A stretch of DNA of 64,000 nt from Halichondria panicea (Eukaryota > Porifera > Demospongiae > Suberitida > Halichondriidae). The position numbers and the translations under genes are program-made. Positions 10,183-19,950 of this stretch are shown here, in pieces. Each line of letters starts with the position of its first letter. The stretch's first letter is position 1. The notes beneath the pieces are model-generated. The model did not search any database, was not told where the DNA came from, and worked only from the letters and a program-made list of their open reading frames with translations. The stretch spans positions 3,068,978 through 3,132,977 of the forward strand of contig NC_087377.1 in NCBI RefSeq assembly GCF_963675165.1, given 5' to 3'.

Positions 10183-12465
10183 TTATTGTTCGTCAATCGG
10201 TAGTATTACCGCGAGCTTGGTAATGGGACGAGTGTAGGTTCCATCGGCCGTCTTGATCTGAGCCACTCGCACTAAACCATCCTTGCCTGGATGAACGTTC
10301 AATACTTTAGCCAATGGCCATCGATTGCGTATGGGAGCATCTTCTTTAATGACCACAAGGTCACCAATGCGAATGTTTCTTGTTGGGTGTTGCCATTTGT
10401 AGAACTTTCCTATATGAGAAAGGTATTCTGTCGAGAATCTCTTCCAAAAATGCTGTACCAATGATTGACAACATTGCCATCGCTTCAAGAGTGAGAGTGG
10501 ACGAGGAGCTATAGATGAGACATCAGGTAGTGCCTTGAGTGGTCTATTGATGAGGAAGTGTCCCGGGGTGAGAGCCTCAATGCCGTCATCATCGTTCTGC
10601 AGGGGTGTCAGCGGTCGACTATTGAGGGTAGATTCAATCTGGTACAGGACTGTGGACATTTCCTCATACGTCATCTTGACTTCGCCTAAGATCTTGCACA
10701 GGTGGGTCTTGACACTCTTTACTGCAGCTTCCCATAAACCTCCAAAGTGTGGAGCACGTTGCGGTATGAACCGCCATTCTATATTTTGACTAGCAAGATG
10801 ACCACTGATGGTTTGGTGATTCGCTTGCGTTTCAAGGAATTTGTAGACATCTGATAGCTGCCTAGATGCGCCAACAAAGTTGGTGCCATTGTCGCTCCAA
10901 ATGAGTGTAGGTAGACCACGTCTAGCGATGAACCTTCTTAGGCAAGCGATGAACGCGTCCATTGTCAGATCGGTCACCAATTCCAAGTGAACTGCCTTTA
11001 CCGATAGTGATACAAAAACACAAATGTATGCCTTTACGATAGTTGGTTTCCGGACATAACCATACTTGATCAGCACTGGACCGGCATAGTCGATGCCTAC
11101 TTTGTCGAAAACAGATCCAGGAGTGATTCTTTCCGGTGGCAGCTGTCCCAACATCTGTGGTAGGGGCTTGGCTGAATACTTTCGACAAGTGACACATTTC
11201 CTTGTGACAGAGCGAATGACCTTGTATCCACCAATTATATGATACCGTCTGTTCAGAGAGCTGGCAAGCAGTGTTGGACCAGCGTGCAACAATCGAATAT
11301 GCTCTGTGAATATGATCACATGTGTCAGCTTGTGACTTCCATGCAGAATCAGAGGGTGCTTGGATTCATAAGACGATTGAGATAGTTGCTGTCTGCCTCC
11401 GACTCGAAGCAACTTGTTATCATCAAGGAATGGGTTTCGAGAGATGAGTGAGCTTGAGTTGGGCAGTGGATGGTTGCTGCTCAGGTTTTCAATCTCGGAT
11501 TTGAAGTGAGTCAATTGAACGAATTTGTACCAGTAATTCTCCGCTTGCTGGAGTTCAAGGGTGGTCAAACAGCTAGACAGGATCCTGTCTTTCCTTTTCC
11601 TTTTGGAATTGTACACAAGACGATTGATCCAGCAAGTGACACGTTTGAAGTGGTTAAAATTCGAGAATCGTTCCAAAGGGATTACTGGCAAGTGGTCAGA
11701 CTCTGCCACTACCAGCAATGAAATCTCCTTTTCTTCGTCAGCTGGGGTATTGGGCTTGATCATATTTTTCTTAGGCCATTCGGTGGAAGATTTCTTCAAC
11801 CAGTCAGGACCATTCCACCAGAGCTCGTAGTCTAGTAACTCAGTGGGATAGAGACCTCTAGAGGCACAGTCGGCTGGATTCTCTAGTCCACTCACATGTC
11901 TCCACTTGTCTGGCGGAATCAGGTCAAGAATTGCAGAGATTCGGTTTCCCACGTATGTTTTGAAACGCTTTGGGCTTCCATCCAGCCAATTTAGTACCAC
12001 CGTGCTATCTGTCCAGGCATGTATGCTGGAAAGGGGAATGTCAAATACCTTCTTCACATGACTCAGCAATTGAGAGAGTAAGTGTGCACCACACAATTCA
12101 AGCCGTGGAATCGACAGACGCTTGATTGGTGCCACTTTGGTTTTAGACATGACTAGTGAGATTTGATTGGAATTTGATGTGTTCGTTAGACGCAGGTACA
12201 CAACAGCAGAATATGCGGATTCTGAGGCATCGGAGAACCCGTGAAGTTGGATCGATGAGATGTGAGAGGCTACGTCAAAGTAGCAGCGAGGGATATACTT
12301 GTGGGAAAGTTCAGGTAGTTCAGATCTCCACTTGCACCATACATCCTTGATACTTGAAGGAACTGGATCATCCCATTCGAGTCCTTCTTCCCACAACTTC
12401 TGGAGTAAGATCTTCATCTTGATGGTAGCAGGAGAAAACCACCCGAGCACGTCATAATTATGTCT
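10183..12465 (-). CDS. pol: BEL pol, C-terminal part: RNase H, integrase, DUF5641
   Basis: The open frame of about 760 residues continues pol after a frame break near 12458-12474. RNase H appears as HGFSDAS, then PRLELCGA, then AWTDSTVVLNWL, then NPADCASRG. The zinc-binding region has C..C in KCVTCRK. The integrase core shows aspartates in VGIDYAGP and WSDNGTNF and the glutamate in HFGGLWEAAVK. The end (GKFYKWQ, IGDLVVIKED, WPLAKV) is DUF5641, typical of BEL elements. It ends with a stop at 10183. The break is an extra TAAT-like tetranucleotide at about 12462-12470, so the current copy cannot read through from the RT. Confidence 0.95.
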   Translation of the reverse strand, partial: RHNYDVLGWFSPATIKMKILLQKLWEEGLEWDDPVPSSIKDVWCKWRSELPELSHKYIPRCYFDVASHISSIQLHGFSDASESAYSAVVYLRLTNTSNSNQISLVMSKTKVAPIKRLSIPRLELCGAHLLSQLLSHVKKVFDIPLSSIHAWTDSTVVLNWLDGSPKRFKTYVGNRISAILDLIPPDKWRHVSGLENPADCASRGLYPTELLDYELWWNGPDWLKKSSTEWPKKNMIKPNTPADEEKEISLLVVAESDHLPVIPLERFSNFNHFKRVTCWINRLVYNSKRKRKDRILSSCLTTLELQQAENYWYKFVQLTHFKSEIENLSSNHPLPNSSSLISRNPFLDDNKLLRVGGRQQLSQSSYESKHPLILHGSHKLTHVIIFTEHIRLLHAGPTLLASSLNRRYHIIGGYKVIRSVTRKCVTCRKYSAKPLPQMLGQLPPERITPGSVFDKVGIDYAGPVLIKYGYVRKPTIVKAYICVFVSLSVKAVHLELVTDLTMDAFIACLRRFIARRGLPTLIWSDNGTNFVGASRQLSDVYKFLETQANHQTISGHLASQNIEWRFIPQRAPHFGGLWEAAVKSVKTHLCKILGEVKMTYEEMSTVLYQIESTLNSRPLTPLQNDDDGIEALTPGHFLINRPLKALPDVSSIAPRPLSLLKRWQCCQSLVQHFWKRFSTEYLSHIGKFYKWQHPTRNIRIGDLVVIKEDAPIRNRWPLAKVLNVHPGKDGLVRVAQIKTADGTYTRPITKLAVILPIDEQ

Positions 12466-13249
12466 TAGCAACATCAGAGGCTAGACCCCGTTTGGTTAGA
12501 GTCTCAATTGGAGGTTGATCGGCCACAGTTAGTCGAAAGTGATCTTTACTTGCATTCCACTCGATACCAAGGGTCTTCTTGTACTCGTCGTCAGTGGGAA
12601 GCAAGTGTGATGATTGACTATCCCTGAGCTCAGAAGATATACTGTCCAATACCGTTGCATCATTCGAGTCCCACTTTCTGAGAAGAAATCCTCCCTTGGT
12701 AAACAGATTGTGTAGTTGCCGCTGAAGAATAATTGCTTCCTCAGCAGAGTCAGCTCCTGAGAGGCAGTCGTCTACATAGAAAGACGTTTCAACAATTCTT
12801 GCGGCCTGGGGGTATTCTGTAGCATGGTTGAGAGCGTTCTGCTTAACGGACATGTTGGCAGCAAAGGATGAAGCAGACACACCAAACGTGACTCTTGTCA
12901 TTCTGTAGTCTGTCAAATTGTCGGTGGGTGTGCTTCGCCATACAAATCGGTGGAGGTCACGATCAGATTGTGTTAGCTCGACCGCTCTGTACATTTTGCT
13001 CACATCGGCCGTGAGAGCAATTCTATGGAAGCGAAATTGTAGTAATACATCAATCAACGGTGGATGTACAGTTGGTCCAACTAACAATGTATCATTTAGG
13101 GAGACTCCAGTACTAGATTTGGCGGATGCATCAAAAACGGCCCTAATCTTTGTAGTGGTGCTATGTTCTTTGTACACAGCATGCATTGGTAGATAGAACA
13201 CACAATTGCTTGATTTTCGACTGTCTGTGTCTGGTACCACTTCAGCGTG
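12466..13249 (-). CDS. pol: BEL pol: reverse transcriptase
   Basis: This frame carries the RT core: KIRAVFDASAK, LLVGPTVHPPL, ALTADVSKMYRAV, a TRVTFGVSASSF block and the catalytic FYVDD motif in place of the usual YXDD, as normal for BEL/Pao. It lies in a different frame from the upstream gag/protease part, because one base seems to be missing near 13250-13252, and from the downstream RNase H part. RT copies element RNA into DNA in cytoplasmic particles. Confidence 0.93.
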
Positions 13250-14547
13250 TCCAATTTCATGTATTCCTCCATGACTGTGGCAAAATCTTTGAATTGGTTC
13301 TTGGCACGGAGGGATCGTTCAAGAGAGAGGAATCTTCGCACAGCTTGCATTCTGGATTCTCCAAGGGGTTTGGAGTCAAGGTTCTTGGGGAGAGGCACAA
13401 CAAATCTACCATCTTTATTTAAAGTGTGAGTCTCATCAAAATGACGTATGACTGTACGCTCCTGAGGGGATAGATTGGATGCAGCCTTGGGGCTCTCTTC
13501 GATTTCCCAGAATTGTCTCAAAATGTAATCTCCAGAAGTGACAGTGACGTGATGGGTTGATACTTGACTGTTGAGGACTTGTAGCTTGTCCGTTTTGCCA
13601 GCAAGCACCCAGCCGAAGATGGTCTCGAATGCTACTGGCGAGTCAGCTGGTCCCTGCCGCCGGCCTTGCAATAGTGAATATGCACAGACATCGACGCCAA
13701 ACAAAATGTCGATCCTTCCAGGACATCCAAATTCCGAGTCAGAGAGCTCTAGGCCAGATAAATGATTCCATTTTGAATTGAAACCCACAGGCTGTGCAGG
13801 CATATCACAAGTGACCCTCGGGACAACAACCGCAGTGACTGGTATTCTTTCATCGGGTGAAAACGTTGGCGAGACGTGGAATGTGGAAATTGAATGCAAC
13901 GGTGAGTTGTGAGAGATTCCAGCTATTCCAGTGATTTGAAGATTCTTCGACGACTTTGGTAGCCCAAGTGACTGTACCAATCGTTGAGATACAAACGAGG
14001 TTGTTGAACCTGAATCGAGTAGACCACGAGCCTTGATTTGAGAGCCATCGGGGGCATGAATTAGTACTTGACAGGTCATCATGAGAGTCCTTGAACTTGT
14101 ACCTGTCTGCGCATTGGTCGAAACGATGCTGGCAGTGCATGAGTGTTCGTTTTCTGGAGTTTCTGGAGTTTCAGAAGGAGTTTGACCAGATACCTTGGTT
14201 TCAATGTGTAATAAGGTATGATGGGGTTTTTGGCATTGTTTACAACGATGGAGACTTGGGCAATTCCTGGCCATGTGTCCGGGCCTAAAACAGTTTAGGC
14301 ATAGATTGTTAGAGCGAACAGTTGACAACATCTTGTCGTGGGGTAAGCTCTTGAACTTCGGGCAGGCATACAGTGGGTGCTTCTCGACTTTACAAGTGAC
14401 GCAGTTTCCGGCTGATTCAAAAACGTTTCCAGTGTGAGCTGAAATCTTGTGAGGATTGGTGTAGGGTTTCTTGTGCTCAAATCGTCCGCTACGCCTTTCT
14501 TGAGTAAGCGAACACGTCTCTGAGGCTTGTGCTCTAAGATCGAGAAA
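13250..14547 (-). CDS. BEL gag end and protease (after an in-frame stop)
   Basis: Same frame as gag but beyond a TAG at 14550-14548. It contains a CXXC..H..C-like segment, a CCHC knuckle (CLNCFRPGHMARNC, near 14300), then the aspartic protease active site LLDSGSTTSFVS (near 14025). It runs into the region before the RT, where a 1-nt deletion near 13251 throws it out of frame. Without suppression of the TAG this part would not be made. Confidence 0.9.
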
Positions 14548-15708
14548 CTAAAGTAGTTTTTGATAGTGTGGAACACTGGTAGAGTCCTGACTGGCCCTTT
14601 GCCATTCAAACATCGTGGCTTGGTCCAGTTTCAGTTCCAGTATAGAAGTTATAAATGCTCCAGAAGGTTCTTCACCCATTGCCTTGAGAGCACGCAAGTG
14701 CTGTTGTACAGAGTCATGCAGGCGTCTGATCTCTTTGCCACTGCCATCCTTTAGGTTTGGAGCTTCGTAGATTTTCCGAGCATGAGCTTGGTGAATTAAG
14801 CGTGGCCTGTCGTATCGTGCCTTGAGAGATTCAATAGCCTCCGCGTATTGATCACCAGATTGAGAGAGTCCTTCAATCACTGATTTGGCTTGGCCGTCCT
14901 TCAGAGAGTGTCGGAGATAAGCCAACTTTTCCGCATTAGCAACATTCTTGCGACTGTGGACAGAAATGTTAAACTGCTCCCAGAAAGTTTGCCAATTGAG
15001 CAGGTCGCCGTCGAACGAAGCAATGTCAATTCTTGGGAGTCTAACTCCATGCGGTTCAGGTGTCGTGGTGGTGAGCGATTCCAAAGTGTATCCAGGATTG
15101 TAAAGGATTTTTTTGATCTTTACTGATAGATTGAAAATGTCCTTGTCTTGATTACAAACAGCCGTGCTGAGATCATCAGATGAATCGGCGGCAATGACTA
15201 CTGCTTCCTTCCTGATGTCTGCGAGTTCTACCTTGAGGTCTGCAAGTATTTCTTGGTAGGTGTGGGCTAAGTGAACTTCTGCAGGATCTCCAGAGAGTGT
15301 CTTTGCTTCTTCTGTGACTGACAAGAGTCTCGCTTGCAACTGCGCCAGACGGCGACCAATGAGAGTACGATCAGGGAGAGGTCTAGCCTCGACAGTATCA
15401 GTGTCAGTGTTAAGAGTAGTTAGGGCTTGTAGTCTGAGTGAGATATTCATGACATCGTCGTCATGTTTATCAAGTGTTTCTTGTTCAGCTTTGACTTGGC
15501 TTTCTTCTATAACGTCAAGAATTGCCATGTTATGCGTCTTGAAGCTAGTATCAAGTGATTCCAATCTCTTAAGTAACTGTTGCGCTTGGCTTGAGACAGA
15601 TTGATCAAAGTCCATGCCTTCGAGCTCTGTTAGCTTGGAAGTCAACCTTGTGATGCTGGCCTTTACTGAGCCTCTCCTTCTTTTGAGAGTAGTGAGCTCA
15701 GACATCAT
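14548..15708 (-). CDS. gag: BEL gag
   Basis: 386 residues starting at ATG 15708, with a basic N-terminus (LKRRRGS), coiled-coil-like middle, and the DUF1759-type core: FDGDLLNWQTFWEQF, then KLAYLRHSLKDGQA, then a LKARYDRPRLI block. This is the capsid-forming region of BEL elements. It ends at TAG (14550-14548). The frame stays open for a further 430 codons after that TAG, so the stop looks like a point mutation or a readthrough stop rather than the natural end. Confidence 0.93.
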   Translation of the reverse strand: MMSELTTLKRRRGSVKASITRLTSKLTELEGMDFDQSVSSQAQQLLKRLESLDTSFKTHNMAILDVIEESQVKAEQETLDKHDDDVMNISLRLQALTTLNTDTDTVEARPLPDRTLIGRRLAQLQARLLSVTEEAKTLSGDPAEVHLAHTYQEILADLKVELADIRKEAVVIAADSSDDLSTAVCNQDKDIFNLSVKIKKILYNPGYTLESLTTTTPEPHGVRLPRIDIASFDGDLLNWQTFWEQFNISVHSRKNVANAEKLAYLRHSLKDGQAKSVIEGLSQSGDQYAEAIESLKARYDRPRLIHQAHARKIYEAPNLKDGSGKEIRRLHDSVQQHLRALKAMGEEPSGAFITSILELKLDQATMFEWQRASQDSTSVPHYQKLL

Positions 15709-15750
15709 AAGAGATAAGAATGAAGTATACTAAATGTTTTGGTTTCGTTC

Positions 15751-15914
15751 GTGCAGGGCAACAATTTTGCACCTTTGTGCAGGGCAACAATTTTTGCACC
15801 TTTGTGCAGACTTACATGCACTCTTGTGCAGCCGTCGAGTTGTGCACCGTTGTGCAGGTCGTGCAATACTATGGGTCGTGCACCTTTGTACAGAGTTCGT
15901 GCACTCTTGTGCAG
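15751..15914. repeat. Repeated TGCAC-NN-TTGTGCAG units in the BEL leader
   Basis: Between the primer-binding site and gag, at least six copies of a 15-nt unit (TGCACCTTTGTGCAG or close variants TGCACTCTTGTGCAG, TGCACCGTTGTGCAG) occur within about 165 nt. Each is a small inverted repeat (CTGCACAA..GTGCA on the sense strand). Confidence 0.8.
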
Positions 15915-15997
15915 ACGTACGATCGAGTGTGGACTGTATGAGTGAGAGAGGGCTACAAGAGAGAGCCGTGGATGCCAATGAGTTCGGAGTCGTATAT

Positions 15998-16013
15998 CCG
16001 GTTCGAAGGACCA
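15998..16013 (-). other. BEL primer-binding site, tRNA-Tyr type
   Basis: The plus strand reads TCCGGTTCGAAGGACCA up to 16013, which equals the 3' end of a tRNA. The acceptor TCGAAGG plus A plus CCA matches animal tRNA-Tyr as I know it. It starts five bases inside the 5' LTR edge, the usual place for first-strand priming. Confidence 0.75.
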
Positions 16014-16018
16014 TTTAA

Positions 16019-16362
16019 TGTTGAGCTCTTTCTTGTATCTAGACTAAGAACTAGACAGGCTAGTTTAGTTTGAGAGTTAGCTATTGTTGGGTGACAGGCT
16101 CCTACTTATCCTAGAGTACAAGTTGACTTGACCCTTTGCAACAATTCTTAGTGAGTTTAGACAAATAACAACAACAACTGAGGAAGATAGTGGGTGATGG
16201 CAAATACAAAAACAAAGGGGGGCAGGGCCAGAGCAAGGGGCCCTGCGCACAACAAAGAAAATTGAACAAAACAACACATTTACCACAAACTCATTAAACT
16301 ATGAACCTAGTAAATATTGCATAACATTAAGTAATTAAACACCTAGCTTGTACACATCAACA
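16019..16362 (-). repeat. 5' LTR of the BEL element (344 bp)
   Basis: Partner of 9785-10127; being upstream in element orientation it carries the promoter. The flanking ATTAC follows at 16363. Confidence 0.95.
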
Positions 16363-16497
16363 ATTACTGTCATAGGAACAAAGACGAGCAGGGCCTCTTC
16401 ACAACACAAGTAAACCATAGAGCCTTGCTCTACGTACATAGGGCTGAGATAGAGGTAATAAAACACACATGGAAAAAAGAACAAGTGTGTCCACAGG

Positions 16498-16544
16498 TAG
16501 CCTCGAGACCAGGCCGTATTTTAATCGGCCTGGTCTCGAGGCTA
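16498..16544. mobile_element. 47-bp palindromic insertion with 9-bp target duplication
   Basis: TAGCCTCGAGACCAGGCCG, a 9-nt loop, then the exact mirror CGGCCTGGTCTCGAGGCTA. GTCCACAGG stands directly on both sides (16489-16497 and 16545-16553). The same end sequence marks other small palindromes in the window. Confidence 0.85.
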
Positions 16545-16986
16545 GTCCACAGGTGGCTGACTACCATGCATCCTCCACAATTTCTTGCTCTTTGATTTGC
16601 AGTTTATTCTCAACTTCGCCAGGAAAAGTTCTTGATAACAAAGTGCATGGGCTGCGGCTGCTGCTTGTATTCTCAGTAGTATATATATGCTCAGCCTATA
16701 TGAATGCATGCATGCATGTGCTGTGTATACAATGGCTATGTGCTGCCACACTGTAACGCAGGCCTAATTTTGCACATAATTATGGCAGCGTTATACTGCG
16801 CGTTATCGTCAGTGACCAAGCAGCACAGATTATAGGCTAGTAATATATTCTGTATTGGAGTTTAGATCTACATAAAAACATTTTAGCCATTGATTCTCAA
16901 CTCAACCTCCTATTACTGTTGTCAGTGCTGGCTTGACTCCACTGCTCAGAATAGACTTCTCTAGGGGGGCCCATATCGCTTCTACA

Positions 16987-18042
16987 CCGGTGTCATAAAA
17001 TTTTAGGCCCCCCATGAGATTGGGCCCCCCCGGGCCTAGAATTTTAACATTTTAGACCCCCTCTTAAAATTTTAGGACCCCCATTAACAGTGCAACAGCG
17101 GTAACATTATGTGACAGTGCATTCTCAAAATACACTTATATACAGTCTTCTATGGTCTTCACAGTCTATGCAGTGCCAGTTACTGAATGCAGCTCTCCTC
17201 ACACACACACATTTCATTATTTCATGCATGTACAGTAGTATACCACTGGTCTCACAGCCATCATACTGCACCATGTCATTCTATGAATCAGGCCTCATGC
17301 AGCACAAAGCACATATAGGTGCCAACTGTCCCGAATTGGTCAGGACTGTCCAAGATTACCCTTGTCCCAAAAGGAAACTGCTTGTGATTCCACCATAGAT
17401 ACAACAGTTTCTCTCTTGACTTCTATCTATGATTCCACATTACTTGAGAGCTGAGCCAGTGATGCTATTGGAGCATCGGATCCCCACAACAATTTACATC
17501 TTCTATGTAGGCAAACATGGAGGAAGATATGAATTGTTGTCTTTGCACTGAAAATTGTGTGCTTTATACTTTATAATTATTATGAATTCACAAAATTTTG
17601 CCTCCTTTGGCGGCCAGCCGCTTGGGGATAACGCCGCCATGTTTTGTCCTGAAATTTGGCTGAGAAAGTAAGCACGAAGTTGCAAATAATTATGGCGATA
17701 GCTATGCACAACATCGATTGTCTTACAGGCAGATCCAACATTGCAGAGCTGCATCAAAGCATTTAACTCTTATAGGTATAAGCATGAGTAACTCGAGGCT
17801 AGAGTAACGTAACTCTTCCTTCACTTTGAATTCCATGATAGAATAATAATGCAAACATTTTTGCTACTTTGATAGAGTCTTTGCATGCATGCAGTCTCTT
17901 TGATGCTTTGTCAACTAATAGAGCTAACCTTACTATATTATTATATCTCTTTGACTTTGTTCTATCGTGCAGAAAAGGATAGCAGAAGAGGGGGGCCTAA
18001 TCTCACAGTGGGGGGCCCAAAATTTTAATTTTATGACACCGG
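16987..18042. mobile_element. Non-autonomous element with CCGGTGTCATAAAA inverted ends, 1,056 bp
   Basis: The left end CCGGTGTCATAAAATTTTAG is mirrored on the right (...AAAATTTTAATTTTATGACACCGG), and GGCCCCCCAT..GAGATT blocks follow on both arms. The interior has no convincing coding frame. The target duplication is unclear (the ends themselves form CACCGGTG). Confidence 0.7.
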
Positions 18043-18054
18043 CACAGATAATAT

Positions 18055-18119
18055 TAGCCTCCTTCACAAGTCCCAGGCCTCTCTTCGAGGAAGAGCGGCC
18101 TAAGCTGGGATCGAGGCTA
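18055..18119. mobile_element. 65-bp imperfect palindrome of the TAGCCTC family
   Basis: Starts TAGCCTCCTTC and ends GGGATCGAGGCTA with a central CTCTTCGAGGAAGAG hairpin. The flanks AGATAATAT (18046-18054) and AGATAACAA (18120-18128) share their first six of nine bases, which would fit a decayed 9-bp duplication. It abuts the end of the 1,056-bp element. Confidence 0.6.
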
Positions 18120-18273
18120 AGATAACAAAGATAAGCACTGAACATAAAAATCCATTTATAATAATTATAATATTAATTATGCACACAGTCTCAATAGTCC
18201 AGTCATGTGATCCTACTACACACAAAACAACACTTATAATAATTAAAACACACGGAAAAATAAATATTAAAAT

Positions 18274-18462
18274 TCAGCTAAAAGGAACTGCTCCAAATTG
18301 ATCTACAGTTGTCATTGTTGTCGTAACCTTTGAACCTTCTCCAAAAGGGGGGTGCTCCAAACAAGTCTCGTCTTGCATTGTCAGCAGTATTATGAGTGGG
18401 CGGGGTAGAGGAACGTCCGTTAAATGAAGTGCTACCAAAGTCATCCGTAGGAAATGGCCAGT
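18274..18462 (-). CDS. Possible terminal exon of an unidentified gene
   Basis: A (CA)n-type acceptor (ACACACCTCACAG, AG 18464-18463) precedes two alternative open frames. One reads WPFPTDDFGSTSFNGRSS..., the other TGHFLRMTLVALHL.... They end at TAG 18280-18278 and TGA 18276-18274. I cannot decide the frame or the family. It lies downstream of the exons at 19354-19950 on the same strand and could be their last exon. That join is in phase only if a shifted GT within the upstream GT-repeat donor is used. Confidence 0.3.
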   Translation of the reverse strand, partial: TGHFLRMTLVALHLTDVPLPRPLIILLTMQDETCLEHPPFGEGSKVTTTMTTVDQFGAVPFS

Positions 18463-19353
18463 CTGTGAGGTGTGTGTGTGTGTGTGTGTGTGTGTGGGGG
18501 GGAGTTGCAGTAGGTTAATGTCCTTCAATATCTCGCCATAGCATGTGTGTAGCAGACCACCCTCTATAATACAGCCAGGTTAATTAGTAGGCCACACAGA
18601 GTCCAACAAGTACGCCTCACTGTACATAAGCAAGTATACATTGTAGCTACCGTCAGGCACTTAATGTACTCCTGCTACCATTTGTGAGGAAAAAATTTTG
18701 CGTTTTTCGAGGCAGAGCAGTTAACATGAAAATGAAACACGTGAATATTACAACCCACACACATTTCTTCTGAGGGTTCTGAAGCCAAATAGAGAAAATG
18801 TGCGATTGCTAAATTTCCCTATATACAGTAGTACCAAGAGTACATGAATGTACTCCTGGTAGTACCCAAGACTATTGAGCTCCTTTTGACACACATAATA
18901 GGACTTTCTGCATGTACACATAATCATGAATATGCCTGAGAGGAGTGCCTCTCTGGGAATAAATAAATGAACTGTTTTCCAACAGTTTCTGCAAAACGTA
19001 CTTGTAACGTGTAACGGTAAATAGCAACGCCTTTAATTTGTGTGTCAAAACGGAAACGTTAAAAACCGTACTATGTAAACGCAACAGGAACAGTGCAAGT
19101 GTTGTGTGAGTACAATCTGGGGACACTTCTAACTGGCCATTTCAATAATGCAATAACAAAGGCAGCTATAGGGTCCCTTTGATAGACCTTTCAAACAGCT
19201 ACAAAGTGGATCCTTTAAATTTGTAATTGGACAGTCCCAACTCAAGCTATAGATATCCTATAGCCCATGCTATTACCGCCCACACACACCCACACACCCA
19301 CACACACACACACACCCACACACACACCCACACACCCTCACACACCCACACAC

Positions 19354-19442
19354 CTGTCAAAGTCCTGGAAGCATGGTTTGGCTAGTACCCTCCTCTGATC
19401 AGCTCTATCCCTCAGCCGTGACATGACAGAGTCTAGTAGCTC
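19354..19442 (-). CDS. Exon with a DRADQRR..FFQDFD-like stretch (EF-hand-protein type?)
   Basis: An 89-bp exon reading ELLDSVMSRLRDRADQRRVL then AKPCFQDFDR, entered in phase 0 after ..GATCAG (AG 19444-19443; the pyrimidine tract is poor). The donor GTGTGTGGG is embedded in a GT-rich run. A helix of the form RL..R..QRR...PCFQDFD precedes EF-hand pairs in some ciliary calcium-binding proteins I know. The calcium loops themselves are not seen, so this is a family hint only. Confidence 0.45.
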
Positions 19443-19467
19443 CTGATCTTGTGATGAGCTGACATGT

Positions 19468-19645
19468 GTGGTGGTAAAAATTTGTTATTTTTGTGAGCAA
19501 GCTGACCTACACGAAATATTTTCCCACGAAAACGTACCGTATATAACGCATGCAATGCAGTCAAGCAATGAAGTCAAACGAAAATCACTGTTTTCCAAAT
19601 TTTATACCTCACAAAAATTACCCGCTATACGGTATAATATATTGA
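19468..19645. mobile_element. MITE of the CCGCTATACGGTATAAT family
   Basis: Carries the block CACGAAAACGTACCGTATA..., then CGAAAATCACTGTTTTCCAA and ...TTACCCGCTATACGGTATAA. Related copies occur at 47150-47330 (reverse orientation) and in fragments near 47490-47525, 55500-55540, 58280-58375 and 58640-58730. Confidence 0.6.
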
Positions 19646-19800
19646 TGACTATTACTTAGCTAGCTATAAAAAGCAGACCGCTTGCTAACAGCCTTCTCAA
19701 ATTTCAATTGTCTCAAGTTATTAACCATCAAAGATAGCTACTAAGTAAAGCACATCCTCCACACACACATGCATACACACCCCCCTCCAAACACACTCAC

Positions 19801-19950
19801 TCTAGGCACACAACAGAAGGTGATATTTATCTCGTCATCAAACAAGAGATGGGAATGGAAGTCAGTGAGGCGGTCCTCATCCGTGGGAAACTTGTGATCC
19901 CTTGTGAAGACATTATTCTGACACAGCTCCTCTACACGTGTGTGTTGAAA
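19801..19950 (-). CDS. Exon of an unidentified gene (same gene as 19354-19442?)
   Basis: A 150-bp, phase 0-0 exon between acceptor CCCACACACAG (AG 19952-19951) and donor GTGAGTGTG (19800). It encodes 50 residues beginning FQHTRVEELCQNNVFTRDHK and continuing FPTDEDRLTDFHSHLLFDDE. The composition and clean borders argue for coding. I do not recognise the family. It precedes 19442-19354 in coding order and the phases agree. Confidence 0.5.

Larger units (their letters stand above)
9785..16362 (-). mobile_element. BEL/Pao LTR retrotransposon, full length (6,578 bp)
   Basis: Two near-identical LTRs begin TGTTGAGC and end ATCAACA on the plus strand and enclose gag and pol read on the minus strand. 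The insertion is flanked by a 5-bp duplication, ATTAC (9780-9784 and 16363-16367). Domain order is gag, CCHC knuckle, aspartic protease, reverse transcriptase, RNase H, integrase, DUF5641, which is diagnostic of BEL/Pao. The LTRs differ only by TT versus AGG at one spot, so insertion was recent, yet pol carries lesions (a TAG, a 1-nt deletion and a 4-nt insertion, described in the parts). No clear polypurine tract is visible before the 3' LTR, and there is no env-like frame. Confidence 0.97.

Noticed and set aside
15995..16013. tRNA-like 3' end (GGTTCGAAGGACCA)
   Set aside because: Not a tRNA gene: no 5' half or D-arm; it is the primer-binding site of the BEL element.
18274..18462. This exon as the C-terminus of the NAK kinase (it contains FGA.PF-like motifs)
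   Set aside because: It lies upstream of the kinase exon in coding direction, so it cannot be its C-terminus; the motif match is too short.
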